A DNA stretch of 64,000 bases from Caprella mutica (lineage: Eukaryota; Arthropoda; Malacostraca; Amphipoda; Caprellidae): NCBI GenBank assembly GCA_947561585.1, contig CANNZV010000853.1, positions 62,001 through 126,000 on the forward strand, in the 5' to 3' direction. How positions within the stretch are numbered: the stretch's first letter is position 1; each line of letters starts with the position of its first letter. Position numbers and translations under genes: made by a program. The notes under the pieces were generated by a model, which was not told the DNA's origin, searched no databases, and worked only from the letters and a program-made list of their open reading frames with translations. This document shows, piece after piece, positions 1-13,300 of the stretch.

Positions 1-1136
1 TAGAAAGATAGGAGTGCTATGCGGAGAGATAGGAGTGCTATGCGGAGAGATAGGAGTGCTATGTTGAGATAGGAGTGCTATGCAGAGAGGTAGGAGTGCT
101 ATGTTGAGAGGTAGGAGTGCTATGTTGAGAGATAGGAGTGCTATGTTGAGAGATAGGAGTGCTATATTGAGAGATAGGAGTGCTATATTGAGAGATAGGA
201 GTGCTATATTGAGAGATAGGAGTGCTATATTGAGATAGGAGTGCTATATTGAGATAGGAGTGCTATGCAGAGAGGTAGGAGTGCTATGTTGAGATTGAAG
301 TGCTATGTAGAGAGATAGGAGTGCTATGTAGAGAGACAGGAATGCTATGTTTAGAGATAGGAGTGCTATGTTTAGATAGGAGTGCTATGTAGAGAGATAG
401 GAGTGCTATGTAGAGAGATAGGAGGGCTATGTTTAGATAGGAGTGCTATGTAGAGAGGTAGGAGGGCTATGTTTAGATAGGAGTGCTATGTTTAGATAGG
501 AGTGCTATGTTTAGATAGGAGTGCTATGTAGAGAGATAGGAGTGCTATGTTTAGAGATAGGAGTGCTATGTTTAGAGATAGGAGTGCTATGTTTAGATAG
601 GAGTGCTATGTTTAGATAGGAGTGCTATGTGGAGAGACAAGAATGCTATGTTTAGATAGGAGTGCAATGTTGAGATAAGAGTGCTATGTTGAGATAGGAG
701 TGCTATGTTGAGATAGGAGTGCTATGTTGAGATAGGAGTGCTATGTTGAGATAGGAGTGCTATGTTGAGATAGGAGTGCTATGTTGAGATAGGAGTGCTA
801 TGTTGAGATAGGAGTGCTATGTTGAGATAGGAGTGCTATGTTGAGATAGGAGTGCTATGTTGAGATAGGAGTGCTATGTTTAGATAGGAGTGCAATGTTG
901 AGATAGGAGTGCAATGTTGAGATAGGAGTGCTATGTTGTTAAAAGAGTGCTATGTTGTTAAAAGAGTGCTATGTTGTTAAAAGAGTGCTATGTTGTTAAA
1001 AGAGTGCTATGTTGTTAAAAGAGTGCTATGTTGTTAAAAGAGTGCTATGTTGTTAAAAGAGTGCTATGTTGTTAAAAGAGTGCTATGTTGTTAAAAGAGT
1101 GCTGTGTTGTTAAAAGAGTGCTATGTTTAGATAGGA
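1..1136. repeat. 19-21 bp minisatellite, two successive unit types
   Basis: Continuous tandem array reaching the left window edge. From 1 to about 935 the unit is a core GATAGGAGTGCTATG plus a variable GAGA, TTGA, TTTA or GTAGA linker, giving units of about 17-21 bp. From about 936 to 1110 the linker switches abruptly to TTGTTAAAA before the same GAGTGCTATG core, with about ten nearly identical 19-bp copies. The last unit returns to the first type. The switch suggests that a single variant unit was amplified recently. No coding potential. Confidence 0.95.
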
Positions 1137-1380
1137 GGGGATCCGGAAAATTGATCGAGAGGAAAATTGATCAAAAGGAAAATTAGTCAAATTGAAAATT
1201 GATCGCACAACAATTGATCGAATGGAGAACTGATCGAAACAAAATTGATCGAATGGAGAACTGATCGAAACAAAATTGATCTAAAGGAAAATTAGTCGAA
1301 TTGAAAATTGATCGAAAGAAAAATTGATCGCACAACAATTGATCGAATGGATAACTGATCGAAACAAAATTGTTCGAAAA
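1137..1380. repeat. Degenerate short-unit array, AATTGATCGAA type
   Basis: About 15 copies of a 14-17 bp unit built on AAATTGATCGAA, with variants AATTAGTCAA and AACTGATCGAA. There is also a longer period: the block from the GATCGCACAACAATTGATCG motif near 1201 recurs near 1328. It directly abuts the preceding minisatellite. It belongs to the class of short-unit arrays listed under findings. Confidence 0.85.
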
Positions 1381-2110
1381 TGATATTGGATCTATTTACA
1401 CTAATTGACAATGATGTAGTGGCACTGAACGTGAAAACTAAGACTGAATCTCAAAGCTAATGTTCTCAGTTTTATTCCACTATTTAAAACGTAACAACTG
1501 GCTAATTAAATCATTAATTATAGGAGCTCTCAATCGGATTAGAAAAACTACCATTATCATTGATTAGTGTATTTAGGAAATATAGTACAAAAAAATAAAG
1601 ACAGGAATACGGCAATATTTACCAAAGAGGAAATATTGAACGCTAAATATAGTTAAACTTAATATACAAAAATGTTTATAAACTCTGAACGGAATAAAGT
1701 TAAACAGCACTACTGACGCACAAACTCAACAACTATAATCAACCACAAATTTAAAAGTACGCCAGTAGTGAACCAATTAATGGGAAAACGGAGGCACATA
1801 AAAATTAGGAAATTACACAATATGGCTATAAAAAAAAAGTCTAGTGTCAAAAAAAAACGTCAGGCAGTCATAGTCAGTTGTCACTGTGAAAAGGAAGACA
1901 CGCACAGAAACAACGGCAAGCTGGTGTGAGTTCTCACACGGTCTTACCAATAATATATCCTATATAAACATGTTAATAGATATTCAATACGAATTGATTG
2001 GAAATCCTAAAGAACACAAACAATAATTAATAAAGTCTCCAACTATTAAAACACTCTGCTCTGCGTACTGAAAACACAGTGCACCGTAGATATCCACCAC
2101 TGCAGACTTC
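1381..2110. other. AT-rich stretch, nothing recognised
   Basis: No open frame, transposon end or RNA gene could be supported on either strand between the two arrays. Confidence 0.5.
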
Positions 2111-2504
2111 AGTATAGGTAGGTAGGCTCAATCAGTATAGGTAGGCTCAATCAGTATAGGTAGGCTCAATCAGTATAGGTAGGCTCAATCAGTATAGGTA
2201 GGCTCAATCAGTATAGGTAGGCTCAATCAGTATAGGTAGGCTCAATCAGTATAGGTAGGCTCAATCAGTATAGGTAGGCTCAATCAGTATAGGTAGGCTC
2301 AATCAGTATAGGTAGGCTCAATCAGTATAGGTAGGCTCAATCAGTATAGGTAGGCTCAATCAGTATAGGTAGGCTCAATCAGTATAGGTAGGCTCAATCA
2401 GTATAGGTAGGCTCAATCAGTATAGGTAGGCTCAATCAGTATAGGTAGGCTCAATCAGTATAGGTAGGCTCAATCAGTATAGGTAGGCTCAATCAGTATA
2501 GGTA
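2111..2504. repeat. 19-bp minisatellite, about 20 near-identical copies
   Basis: The unit is GGTAGGCTCAATCAGTATA repeated head to tail with essentially no divergence. This homogeneity implies recent expansion or ongoing slippage and unequal exchange. Copy number in the assembly may be collapsed or inflated. Confidence 0.97.
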
Positions 2505-3600
2505 CTGCAATTCACCCTCAGTGAACTAATCCTCAAAAATACATATCAGATCGTCAACCCTATCAGCTCCGCTACACAACCTGTAGGGAGACCAAAACCG
2601 AACCGTAAATACAACGATTATTAAAAATTAACAAAAATTAATGCGTTCTGCAAATTTTAAGCCTAAATTAAAAAATGTAAAAAGAAAAACAAACTCACAA
2701 TAAAAAATAAACCTTATACATTCAAAACTAGCAATGCATTTAGCCAAGAATAATAATTTATACAGTACTTACAGTGTTGTCCTGTTTTCAGAGCATAGAG
2801 GGTTTCTCTACCAATTGACAAGTTTGTTCAGTACACCGTACACCATATATAATTAATCACCAAATAACGTTCTTTAGTACCTTGGCTTTTAATGACTATA
2901 GGTAACAGAGAAATATTAGAACTAGGATCATCACAATTAAATAACTTTACGAATGAAATGAAGGAATTCAAAACACTAACTTCAGCTATTATTCACTCGC
3001 AAAAACCGTTCAATATTGATAATAGCACAAAGTTTAAAAGGCACTAGGTCCAAACAGATAACCACACATTTCTATATAACAACTTAAAGTTTTAATGTTA
3101 AAATCTATACCCATTATTCCTGCGCCGACTATCTACCTGTTCCCGAAAAAATACCAAAAATCATCACCTGGTGAGGACCGAAAGAATTTAGTTTAAAATT
3201 GAAATGAAGCTTACAAAAAAAAAAATAACAGAAAAGGTTAGAAATGGGCCACACACCAAGATAAATTAATAATTTATTAAAAAATAATTACCGAATCAGG
3301 ATACTTCAATGATAACTAAAAACATATGGATTACCAGGGAAACTTACTTGCAATATATTGCAGCTAGTAGATCTTATTACCATGATTTATATTTTATATA
3401 ATAATAAAAATGATTTATACATTTATAATATATAATAATAATAATTTATGTATAACATTTCTTCAATCAACTGTTTTTCTATAACAGAGAATTATATGCT
3501 TTGAAATACATTATAATTTGAAGAATTTTAAGTCTTCTTATTTGTAGAATTTATATAGTTCTAGATAACTTGTGAAATGAAAGTTAAATAATTATTTAAT
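2505..3600. other. AT-rich stretch, nothing recognised
   Basis: No supported gene. Composition becomes very AT-rich near 3370-3450. Confidence 0.5.
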
Positions 3601-3601
3601 A

Positions 3602-3757
3602 TAGTATAGGTTTAACGTCTGTTTCGGAACCAAAAGCCATATCACTGACGACAAAAGGGAATTAAATACAAGAGATAGGAAAAAGCAGTCAGGAAGGAAA
3701 ATTGATTCATGAAAAAAGTCACTTAACACCGTCGGTGTTAAGTGAGTGGTAGCCGGT
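3602..3757 (+). mobile_element. Interspersed repeat family A, partial copy
   Basis: The segment starts with TTTAACGTCTG and carries the family A landmarks in order: AACCAAAAGCCATATC, AATTAAATACAAG, AAGCAGTCAGGAAGG and AAAGTCACTTA. The same order occurs at 62218-62700, 23740-24010, 36822-37090 and 57972-58312, and in reverse at 55230-55735. This copy is broken after about 155 bp, where the next short-unit array starts. The family has no recognised open frame. It may be a non-autonomous DNA or SINE-like element. Confidence 0.7.
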
Positions 3758-3966
3758 AAATTGCTCGAAAACAATTGATTGAAAGACAATTGTTCGAAAA
3801 CAATTGCTCGAAAAAAAATTGCTCGAATGAACAATTGCTCGAAAGAACAATTGCTCGAAAACAATTGCTCGAAAAAAAATTGCTCGAATGAACAATTGCT
3901 CGAATTATCAAATTGCTCGAATTATCTAATTGCTCGAATGAACAAAATTGCTCGAATTATAAAATT
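3758..3966. repeat. Short-unit array, AATTGCTCGAA type
   Basis: About 14 units based on CAATTGCTCGAA with 1-9 bp linkers (AAA, TGAA, TTAT). The core CAATTG is palindromic. It resembles the AATTGATCGAA array at 1137-1380 in layout but differs at one core base. It immediately follows a truncated family A copy. Confidence 0.85.
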
Positions 3967-4054
3967 GCACAGTTTTCGATTTAATAAAAGTCAGTTATTC
4001 ATGAAGTGGAGCTGCACCTAACAATCCTTGTATCTTTTTAGTAATTGATCATTA

Positions 4055-4100
4055 ATCATTCTACAGGGTGTCCCAGAAAAAAGGAAACCCATTTTCAAAT
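4055..4100 (+). mobile_element. Isolated transposon end, ACAGGGTGTCCCA
   Basis: The motif ACAGGGTGTCCCAGAAAAAA is a recurrent transposon terminus in insect genomes. Related ends occur at 30475 and 53023 (ACAGGGTGTTTC), and an inverted one near 34789. The other end of this copy was not identified. Confidence 0.45.
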
Positions 4101-4835
4101 TAGTTTATTTTAGAAAATATTAAAACTATAAGAATTCTGAAACCACTGTTTTATACGTTTACACTTTTTTTTCCTTTTTTTTATTGTTTGATATGTTTCT
4201 ATTCAATAAATTTTATTTTCATTATACTCATAAAAAAATATTTTTTAAACAAAAAATATTTTTACGTTAGAGTATGAAAATTTGAAATATGAATTTTCAT
4301 AAACATTGATTTAAAACCAAAAACCTCACTGCAAACTGTTGTCAAGACTAATGCAGCTTCGAAAGCCACTTAACGCTCCTGTTCCAATATTGAGGCAATG
4401 TTATTATTCATCCCTGAAAGCATGACACTTCATTTGACAGTTCAATCTGTCATTCTCCGGTCGACTGAAATTGCATGGCGGCCATTTGATTGGTTTCGGC
4501 AAGAAACTGGCAGCCATTTTGATTATATGAATAAATAATATCATAAAGTCAGAAATCGAAACTGATCATTTTGATTATATGAAAATATTAGCATACATTA
4601 GATATACTTCATAACAGTTCATTTCGTTATTTGGAAACAATATCACATCCAATTTGAAAATCAAAATGGATCATCTCGTTTATATGTTTTTTTCCTTGAA
4701 TCAGTTTATATTTGGTAATTTACAAAAGAATGGTAAACTTGAATACACTATAGTTACTCTCAGATTAGAAGAATGAATAATATTATTTTTATCTTAATTC
4801 GAATATTGACTACAAACTTACATGTAAAAAGGTGT
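4101..4835. other. AT-rich stretch, nothing recognised
   Basis: No open frame or repeat boundary supported. A short phrase (CATTTTGATTATATGA) recurs at about 4515 and 4567, suggesting decayed repeat material. Confidence 0.4.
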
Positions 4836-4837
4836 CG

Positions 4838-4960
4838 ACACATACTGGATAGTGAAAGTACGCTTTAATTGTTCACTGCGTCGACTATTCAGCCCCCTGT
4901 GGTGATTGAGTGGAGATCGAGTCAACCGAGCTCTTACTGATGAGAGTATGTGTTAAGCAA
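4838..4960 (+). repeat. Interspersed repeat C, copy 1
   Basis: Contains AGTGAAAGTACGC followed by CGTCGACTATTC. The same order is found at 14767-14850 and, more degraded, at 56450-56530. The relation to the 36-bp minisatellite at 14866 is discussed there. Confidence 0.5.
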
Positions 4961-5039
4961 CAGTTACTCAACACTGTCAATTATCGTAGGTCATGATGTG
5001 AAAGCAACACTGAAAAACTAATTGAAGATGAAAATATAA

Positions 5040-5560
5040 AGGAACTAGGTTACGTGCACTCGGTAGAGCGCATACCTTCGCCACTGCTTTTCCGTTTGCT
5101 ACCAAGATCTAATAAACTGGTGACTGAATAGTGACCAATCGTCCCACCAAGTTTTCATGCTCCCAAAATTCTACCAGATGGTTCGTGGACATTGTGCAAT
5201 CGTCCCATCAAATTTGAGACAATTTGGTTGAATACTTTTGGAGTTATTGAGTTATAAATGGCCTTGACCTTGATCTTTGACTTTTGACCCGATCGCTCCC
5301 AAAATCTAAAAAAAATGGTTCCTGTATATTGACCAATCGTCCCACCAAGTTTCATGCAATATGGTTCAATACTTTTTTAGTTATAAAAGACCATGACCTT
5401 GACCTTTGACTGGGTCACTCCCAAAATTCTACCAGCAGGTCACTGGACACTGACCAATCGTTTCACCAAATTTCAGGCAATTTAGTTTAACACTTTTTCA
5501 TTTAAGCGAAAAACAAGATGATAAATGAATAAATAAATAAATGCTGTCAATAATATAACC
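5040..5560 (+). mobile_element. SINE-like element with tRNA-like head and repeated body
   Basis: The head, near 5053-5085, contains GCACTCGGTAGAGCGCATAC, which resembles a tRNA A-box region. The body, from about 5110, holds three diverged copies of a roughly 140-bp block. Each block has GACCAATCGTCCCACCAA (or a variant), a TTCATGCAATTTGGTT-like phrase, AGTTATAAA and CCTTGACCTTTGAC. It ends in an A-rich tail with an AAATAAATAAATAAATG run at about 5528-5545. A tRNA-like head and simple-repeat tail are typical of SINEs. The tripled body is unusual. No full tRNA fold is claimed. Confidence 0.55.
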
Positions 5561-5579
5561 ACCCCGCATTCCGCGAAGG

Positions 5580-8500
5580 TAAATATTCAGACAGTGGCTC
5601 GAAAATTATGACGAATTAAGTAGAGAATATCACATCGGGGCAAAAAGAACCCCTAACTAGCGATGACCTCGAAATAAATGAAGATTATTATACCGATATT
5701 CAGATCCGTTGATTTATACGATGTATTATATATAATCAAATTAAATTGAACTATATATTAAAAGATTTATATCAACTCATTAAAAGTTACGCCTATATAA
5801 TAAAATATTTAATAAAATGATTACAGTTAATACCAGGAGCGTAATTTCAATACAAGCCTTATTTCAAAAAGAATAGTATCTATTCCCTTTCAATCATTTC
5901 AGTTCCTTAATGGTGAAGCAAACAACGTAGTCTCAACTCATTACATTACTTTATCATACAGAACATGGATCTATGGAGAAATTCCAAGCTCAATTGATTT
6001 TCCTTGTGATGAAATTCCAGAGAGCTCCCATCTCCTTCAATCGGAAAACATCCGCCCGTTTGCCAATATTAAATTAAGCGTGAATCTGACTGAGGAATTC
6101 TTCATCTGGAATTAGTAGTCATAGGAGTTTTTACTTATACTATTCACCAGGAAAATTGAATGGGGCTGATGATGTAGGATTGAAATCAACCGCATTAGGG
6201 AAAAGTAGTTCATTTATCAAAGAAAAAATAGAGTGTTCAAATTTACTCTTTAATGTGTTATATTTAAATGAAATTGAAGATATACGCAATTAAGGTTTTC
6301 ATATTATTATATTTATAAGTTTTATGTTAATGAATATATTTGACTGCGAATCAATTTTCATATTATCTGTAATCAAATATATAAGTATATTAGTAACTTG
6401 TGAAGATAGGAGCTATCATAACAAATATATTACGTGGATATAGCCAACTGACTAGGTTTCGTGTCAAATCCAGATACAGAACAACTAATCTAGATAATGA
6501 ACGATTCTCTTAGGAGTAATAGGTAACTTTTGGTATCTTCAGAAAGTTTCTGCAGGTGATATATTCTGCAACGTGTATATTCCCTCAGCTGTATTTGATC
6601 TTCTAACTTCTGCAGGTCGTAATCACAATGAAGCATCGTGCTATGACTACGAACACCTGATCCTGAGGTTCTCTCGATATATTCTCCATAAAAAGATACC
6701 AACGAACGTGAGTGTCTAGAGAGGTATAGAGCTGTTCTCTTTCCCTCAACAGGGTACGTAATTCTTACGACTGTTATGATATAAAATGATGAACATTGGT
6801 GGAAAATAAATAGAAATGTTATATATAAATATAAATAGAATATAGAGAAAAAGAGGCAAAGGAAGGTACAAATTGTATACAGATATATGCATATGGTTGT
6901 CATCTCCTGTAATCGAAGTTATATACGTAGCTTTATTTGTAACAAGAGTCTCCTTAAGCTCTAATAGTATTATTTTCTCCCCATTTTATCCTGTAAGTCT
7001 GCATTGTCTTACTTCATTAACATGGCTAGAAATTATTCTCTCGTTTTTTATATATACGTAAAGTAGTAAATTTGTTTTGATAAGTAATTTCTTTTCGTGT
7101 TATATTATTTCAAAAAACAAATTTAACTAACAAATATAATACAATTCGAACAAAAAAACTTATCTACTTTCTACGCAATAACTCATCATTTCCGTCATAT
7201 GCAAAGCTTTAATGTTATGAAAAAATATATATATACTCAATTTTTATATTCTTAATATTATCTAAAAGATTCGAATCTAATAATTGATAATAAAACTCTA
7301 TATTAACTTACTTCTTGAACTATATTTACCGATATCAATACTTAATTGCAAATATGCTATAAAAACTGTCAATCCTTTAACGAATCAGATATTGTACATG
7401 ATATTCTAAAATTTGTTTACACCATTAAAGCATTGATTTTTACTACAAGAGTTTTTTCCGATCATTTTCTTCCATTCCATATCCTTCACATTGCTCCGTC
7501 TCTAATAAACTGCATTTACGACGTATTGCCAATACTTCAATTTCATCAAAATTATTTCTATACTCTGCATACTTTGCTACAAAAAAGTACACGTGGCAAG
7601 AATTATTTTAAACGTGTTGTTAATGCAACCGAACATTTAAGTTAATTGTTATATTTTAAGCAAATAATGGTTTTGATAAATTGACTTAGAGTAAGAAATG
7701 AACTGATTTATTATACAGTCGAATTCCTATATAATTAAATCCTGATAGTGAAAATAGAGTCCTGAGTAGAGAAGTAGCCTCTATAGTGAACAAATGAATC
7801 ATAAAATGACAATTAGGTTTCTAAAACAAATGGCTATTCATGAGAGACAATAAAAAAATTGATCACTATAGAGATTATTTCATTATTCAGGACTCTACAT
7901 TCATTATATGTAGAGCAGTTCTATTTTACATAAATAATGTATGTGTTTTGAAACTGCATGAAGTTAAACTTTTTATTCTTTTTTTAACTATTTGGATCAC
8001 GGACCCAGAGAGTAAAATATGGTACGGTCTTAAAAACAATAAGAATGTACAAAATTCAATCCTTCTATAGCCCCATCATATTTTTCTTATCTGGGTAATA
8101 ATTTTGTTTGGATTTTACGTCTAAGACATCCTAGTACAAAATTCTAATCACTGTTGCTTATAAATCAACTCATTTCCGACAGTCATATCGGAAGCCATAA
8201 AATCTTAGAAATAAATCTTGCAAGCAGATAAAATTACCGAGGGATTTCTCTCTCTCTCTCTCTCTATAGAAGGAAGTAATTACTGTAAGAGATTGGATGA
8301 GCTCTCAGAGGTTCTTCTTGCAGAGAAAAGAGTGAAGTGGAGAGTATCAGGTGTGCGGCCATCTTCAGATAGAGCAATGGTTTCTTTTCAGAAGGAGCAC
8401 TTCGAATAAAAACTTAGTTACTTTGACCTTAAAAGATGTAGGGGAAATGTATTTTTAGAAGAGAGGATTCTAAATTGTTTATATATGTTTTAAATGTCAT

Positions 8501-9025
8501 TATACAAGGATATCAAAATGTTATCATGAGTTGGGTTTCATTTTCTTCAGAAAAGAACATATATTCTTTTGGTTCATTTATACATGGTTTACAAATGTTT
8601 CAAAATGACGTGATGCAAAACGATTAGTAGATTGAATTATTTTTATTAATTATTTGGCATTCAACTGAGCTTTCATATAGGCGTTATGTTCTTGTTTAAT
8701 TTTGATTTTCTTATTTCTTCAAACTCTTAATAGGAACATATACTATACAATAAGTAATACACAATTTTTTTGGTTATACACTGTACAAGCCTATATGTAA
8801 TTGAAATCACAGACAAATATAGATCTCAAAAGTTTAGGTATAAAAAAAGCGATTGGAGAATTTTGTAATTGAGGAATGAGCCAAAACTACTTGAAAGGAA
8901 TTCAATCCTAATTCCTAACTTCTATTTGAGGACAATTGAATTACAGCAGAACATTTTGCACATACTTCGATCACTCAAATCAAAACAAAATACCTTTCAT
9001 GTACCATCTAAGAAATAAGTCAATG
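5580..9025. other. Long AT-rich stretch without a supported gene
   Basis: The longest frame is 6490-6903 on the minus strand (137 codons). Its first third is low-complexity hydrophobic and it has no recognised domain. A TC dinucleotide run lies at about 8247-8265. No transposon end or RNA gene was recognised. Confidence 0.5.
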
Positions 9026-10337
9026 GGATGATGTACTATCAGAGGAAGGAGTCACTGTGATGATGTACTATCAGAGAAGAGAGTCACTGTGATGGTGTAC
9101 TATCAGAGAAAAGAGGCACTGTGATGATGTACTATCAGAGAAAAGAGTCACTATGATGATGTACTATCAGAGAAAAGAGTCACTGCATGTGATGATGTAC
9201 TATCAGAGAAAAGAGTCACTGTTATGATGTACTATCAAAGAAAAGAGTCACTTTGCATATGTACTATCAGAGAAAAGAGTCACTGTGATGATGTACTATC
9301 AAAGAAAAGAGTCACTGTGATGATGTACTATCAAAGAAAAGAGTCACTGTGATGATGTACTATCAGAGAAAAGAGTCACTGTGATGATGTACTATCAGGG
9401 AAAAGAGTCACTGTGATGATGTACTATCAGAGAAAAGAGTCACTGTGATGATGTACTATCAGAGAAAAGAGTCACTGTGATGATGTACTATCAAAGAAAA
9501 GAGTCACTTTGCATATGTACTATCAGAGAAAAGAGTCACTGTGATGATGTACTATCAAAGAAAAGAGTCACTGTGATGATGTACTGTCAAAGAAAAGAGT
9601 CACTGTGATGATGTACTATCAGAGAAAAGAGTCACTGTGATGATGTACTGTCAAAGAAAAGAGTCACTTTGCCGATGTACTTACTATCTGAGAAAAGAGT
9701 CACTGTGATGATGTACTGTCAGAGAAAAGAGTCACTGTGATGATGTACTGTCAAAGAAAAAAGTCACTTTGCATATGTACTATCAGAGAAAAGAGTCACT
9801 GTGATGATGTACTATCAAAGAAAAGAGTCACTGTGATGATGTACTGTCAGAGAAAAGAGTCACTTTGCCGATGTACTATCTGAGAAAAGAGTCACTGTGA
9901 TGATGTACTGTCAAAGAAAAGAGTCACTTTGCCGATGTACTATCTGAGAAAAGAGTCACTGTGATGATGTACTGTCAGAGAAAAGAGTCACTTTGCCGAT
10001 GTACTATCAGAGAAAAGAGTCACTTTGCCGATGTACTATCTGAGAAAAGAGTCACTGTGATGATGTACTGTCAGAGAAAAGAGTCACTTTGCCGATGTAC
10101 TATCTGAGAAAAGAGTCACTGTGATGATGTACTGTCAAAGAAAAGAGTCACTTTGCCGATGTACTATCCGAGAAAACAGTCACTGTGATGATGTACTATC
10201 AGAGAAAATAGTCACTGTGATGATGTACTATCAGAGAAAACTGTCACTGTGATGATGTACTATCAGAGAAAAGAGTCACTGTGATGATGTACTATCAGAG
10301 AAAAGAGTCACTGTGATGATGTACTATCAGAGAAAAC
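9026..10337. repeat. 32-bp satellite, about 41 copies
   Basis: The unit is GTGATGATGTACTATCAGAG followed by AAAAGAGTCACT. Three interspersed variants differ at the start of the unit: GTGATGATG, TTGCATATG and TTGCCGATG. The ACTATCAG, ACTATCTG and ACTGTCAA variants co-vary with them. From about 9640 to 10160 the TTGCC and GTGATG types nearly alternate, so a 64-bp higher-order repeat is forming. The first and last several units are of the plain type. There are no spacers, so this is not a CRISPR array. No reading frame spans it. Confidence 0.97.
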
Positions 10338-10339
10338 GA

Positions 10340-13300
10340 TCCATCATTTTGATTTCATAATCCATAGATTTCATTTTGCCTAATTTTTATAAAATAGAAT
10401 CCAAACCCTATCATATTTATAGAAATGTGAAATCAGTAAACTGTGCTAAATTCATCACAGGTACTCTTTTCTCTGACTGCCATTATAACATGTGCTCTAT
10501 TCTCCCAGTAAGTCCATCACTCCTTCCAATATAATCCCCAACTTACTGGCGATCCTCTCTCTGCTCCTAGAGAGATTTACTCAAACTAGACTGAGAAAAA
10601 CCTCAGAATGTCACTCCGCTTCTACCCACACAATTTATAGCTTCATACTCTGCCCTTTTAAACATTCTACTACTAGAACTTAAAACAAGAGGTGAATGGT
10701 AAATAGAAATTTATATTTGAAGTGACACGATTTCTATTTGAATGTACTTACAAAAAATAAATGAGTTTGTAATGAATGAATTTAATGTACCATATATCTA
10801 AAAAAAAATTATTTATACAATATATATCAACCTTAGATGTAATCACTTAGTAAATCTTAGTTAATGAATATAGGTACACATGTCATTTACCACTACAGCA
10901 TAAAAAATTAAATAATATACAATACGAGGGATGATGTATGTACAATTTACATGTGTATATGTGGAGATACATTACAAATGTACAATTGTATATATCTTCT
11001 GTATCACATTCCAAATATTTTTTATACAATAAATTTTGTGTATTACATTTTATTGCTTGCTTCCTTATCTTTATAGATTTATCTTTATCTTCCTTTATAT
11101 ATAGAATTCCTTATATTTAAAGCATACTATCTATTCAGTCTTCGATGCTTACTCTGTTCCATTACCTAAATTTTACTATAAAACATTATTTTAATATCAT
11201 AGATTCACGTGGTATAAATAAAGTACAGAAAAACATGCGAGAAAGTCTTCCAGAGCTCGATCTGGAGGATATTATTTGCAAAGCTCTTCTTTCTTCGCCA
11301 CTAAAATGTTTTGAAAAACAAATTCCCCTTCGAAGAACTTTAACGTGAACAAAAAAGGAGAACAAATCTCTTGGCTGCAACAAATATTTCAGGGTAAAAT
11401 GTTTCTTCAAGGCATTTCGTCTTGGAAGTCAATATTAAACTCTAGAGGATAAATTAGATTTGAGAAAATGCAACGGGACTTTGTTATTTTTTCATTAAAT
11501 GATGAAGTGATTTGTATAGTATTATAGAAAGGATAATTTATGATGAAACTCAGTGATTTATTGTTTCCGACTAGCAACTAACTATATTTCGGTATTCATC
11601 CATGTAAATTATCCACCCGATGTCGATAAAAGATGATTCAAAGATAGAAAGCAATCATAATAAAAAATAAATAACATAATGAAATGAAAAAAAAATCGAT
11701 AATTAAAATTACAACAGTTTCCGTCCCCATCACAGCTTCTGCATCTCGATAATATCACATATAATATTATATAGAGAAAAATATGATAATTACGAATGGG
11801 ATTATAACTTAGTGTTAGGATAAATAATTATTTCTTTCTTCATTAAACTGGACAACAAGTTTCACTCAGACAATATTTATTATTTACCTGCAGAATATTC
11901 TTTCTGTTACCATGTTTATAAGAATTATTAATCCATTGATATTATCTTCATCCATTTTATAACAAAACATTGCATGCAAATGCTTTCAGTAAAGAAGAAA
12001 TGAAAGTTACCTTTTTTTATTCTTTACTTTATTATGATAAGTATATCAATAAATAGTTGTTAAATTAATAAGCAAGAATGAAAATAATCTTAATCAAATA
12101 TACACGTAAAAAATTGTATCTTAAATTTCCATCCACCATAATAATTAATTTACAAAGGAGTAAATTGATGTAGAAGCTTAAAGTAGATGTGAAATTCTTC
12201 GATCCATTGTTTGATGTTATAATCGGTCTAAATATAATATATTATTATGAGGAAAAGTCACTGATTATTTCGAAATTTACAATTGTACCCGAAATTAGAA
12301 TTGTAATTTCGAAACTTATAATTGTAGCTGAAGTAGAAGTAGTGAAATAATACAAAATACGAATCATTTCCTCACCCAAAAAGACCTAATCCATACCTAT
12401 TTTATATTCGGTTGGAGCAAGTCTGATGGAACCTGAAGATGTTATGACTTCGGCTACCGAACCATCTTCTTGAATAACAGTACAGACTGAAGAACACTGT
12501 TGCTTTATCTCTTTGATGTTTAAGTAATGGACTATCTGTAGTGATGTACTATATATTAATTTAACTGAATGTTATTTACTAATATACCAACCGTGTTTTA
12601 AGAAACATTTTTTTAAGAACAAATCCATTCAATTTATCGCGATACATACATAAATAAATATACACAAAATATTAAAGATTGTGATAATGTAGGTTGTAAA
12701 TAAAAATGTAAAACCTTTCAACTGTAACTGAACAATTAAGCAGAAAAATATAGGCTGATTGACCCACTGGGACTAATGGTCCTAAGGAAGTTGGGACATT
12801 TTGTCGCAACGGTAGCGAAAGGGCTAAAGAAAATTCTTCCGTGGAAATCTCTTCCATTCTTCTTAACTTGCAATACGAGATATTATAAGGTGATAATTTC
12901 TGTTACATGAAATATAGCTATATTGAACATATTTTGAATTATTTTGGTGTTTATTAGTTCTTCTTTCATCAACGCCACAATTTGTTTCTAAATATTAGGA
13001 TGCTGAAACAGTAAATTGAATTCTAAAATATTTTTCAAGTAATATATATTTATTTAATTAAATGAATAATGCATATCCTTTTACATTATTCAATTTTGAT
13101 TTGAAAAAACGTACGTGAAGATATCTCATAAAACAATTTACATAGTGTATATTCAATTATAGACATTCCTAATTAATATTCATTATATGTATAGTAAATA
13201 GCTGTATTTACGGGTATAAAAAAATGGTTTCTTACCTTAAAAAGTGCCGTCAGACATTTAAATCGGACTGTCATAGCAAATCGCAAGACCATGGCTGCTA

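Noticed and set aside
5045..5090. tRNA gene
   Set aside because: Only an A-box-like stretch is visible; no B box (GGTTCGANTCC) or cloverleaf could be supported here. I did not notice a tRNA gene elsewhere in the window.
6490..6903. 137-codon minus-strand frame
   Set aside because: The longest unassigned frame, but the N-terminal third is low-complexity hydrophobic and no domain is recognised. The AT-rich background gives such frames by chance.
9026..10337. CRISPR-like regular 32-bp repeats
   Set aside because: Units are contiguous with no unique spacers, in a eukaryotic context with no cas genes. It is a satellite.
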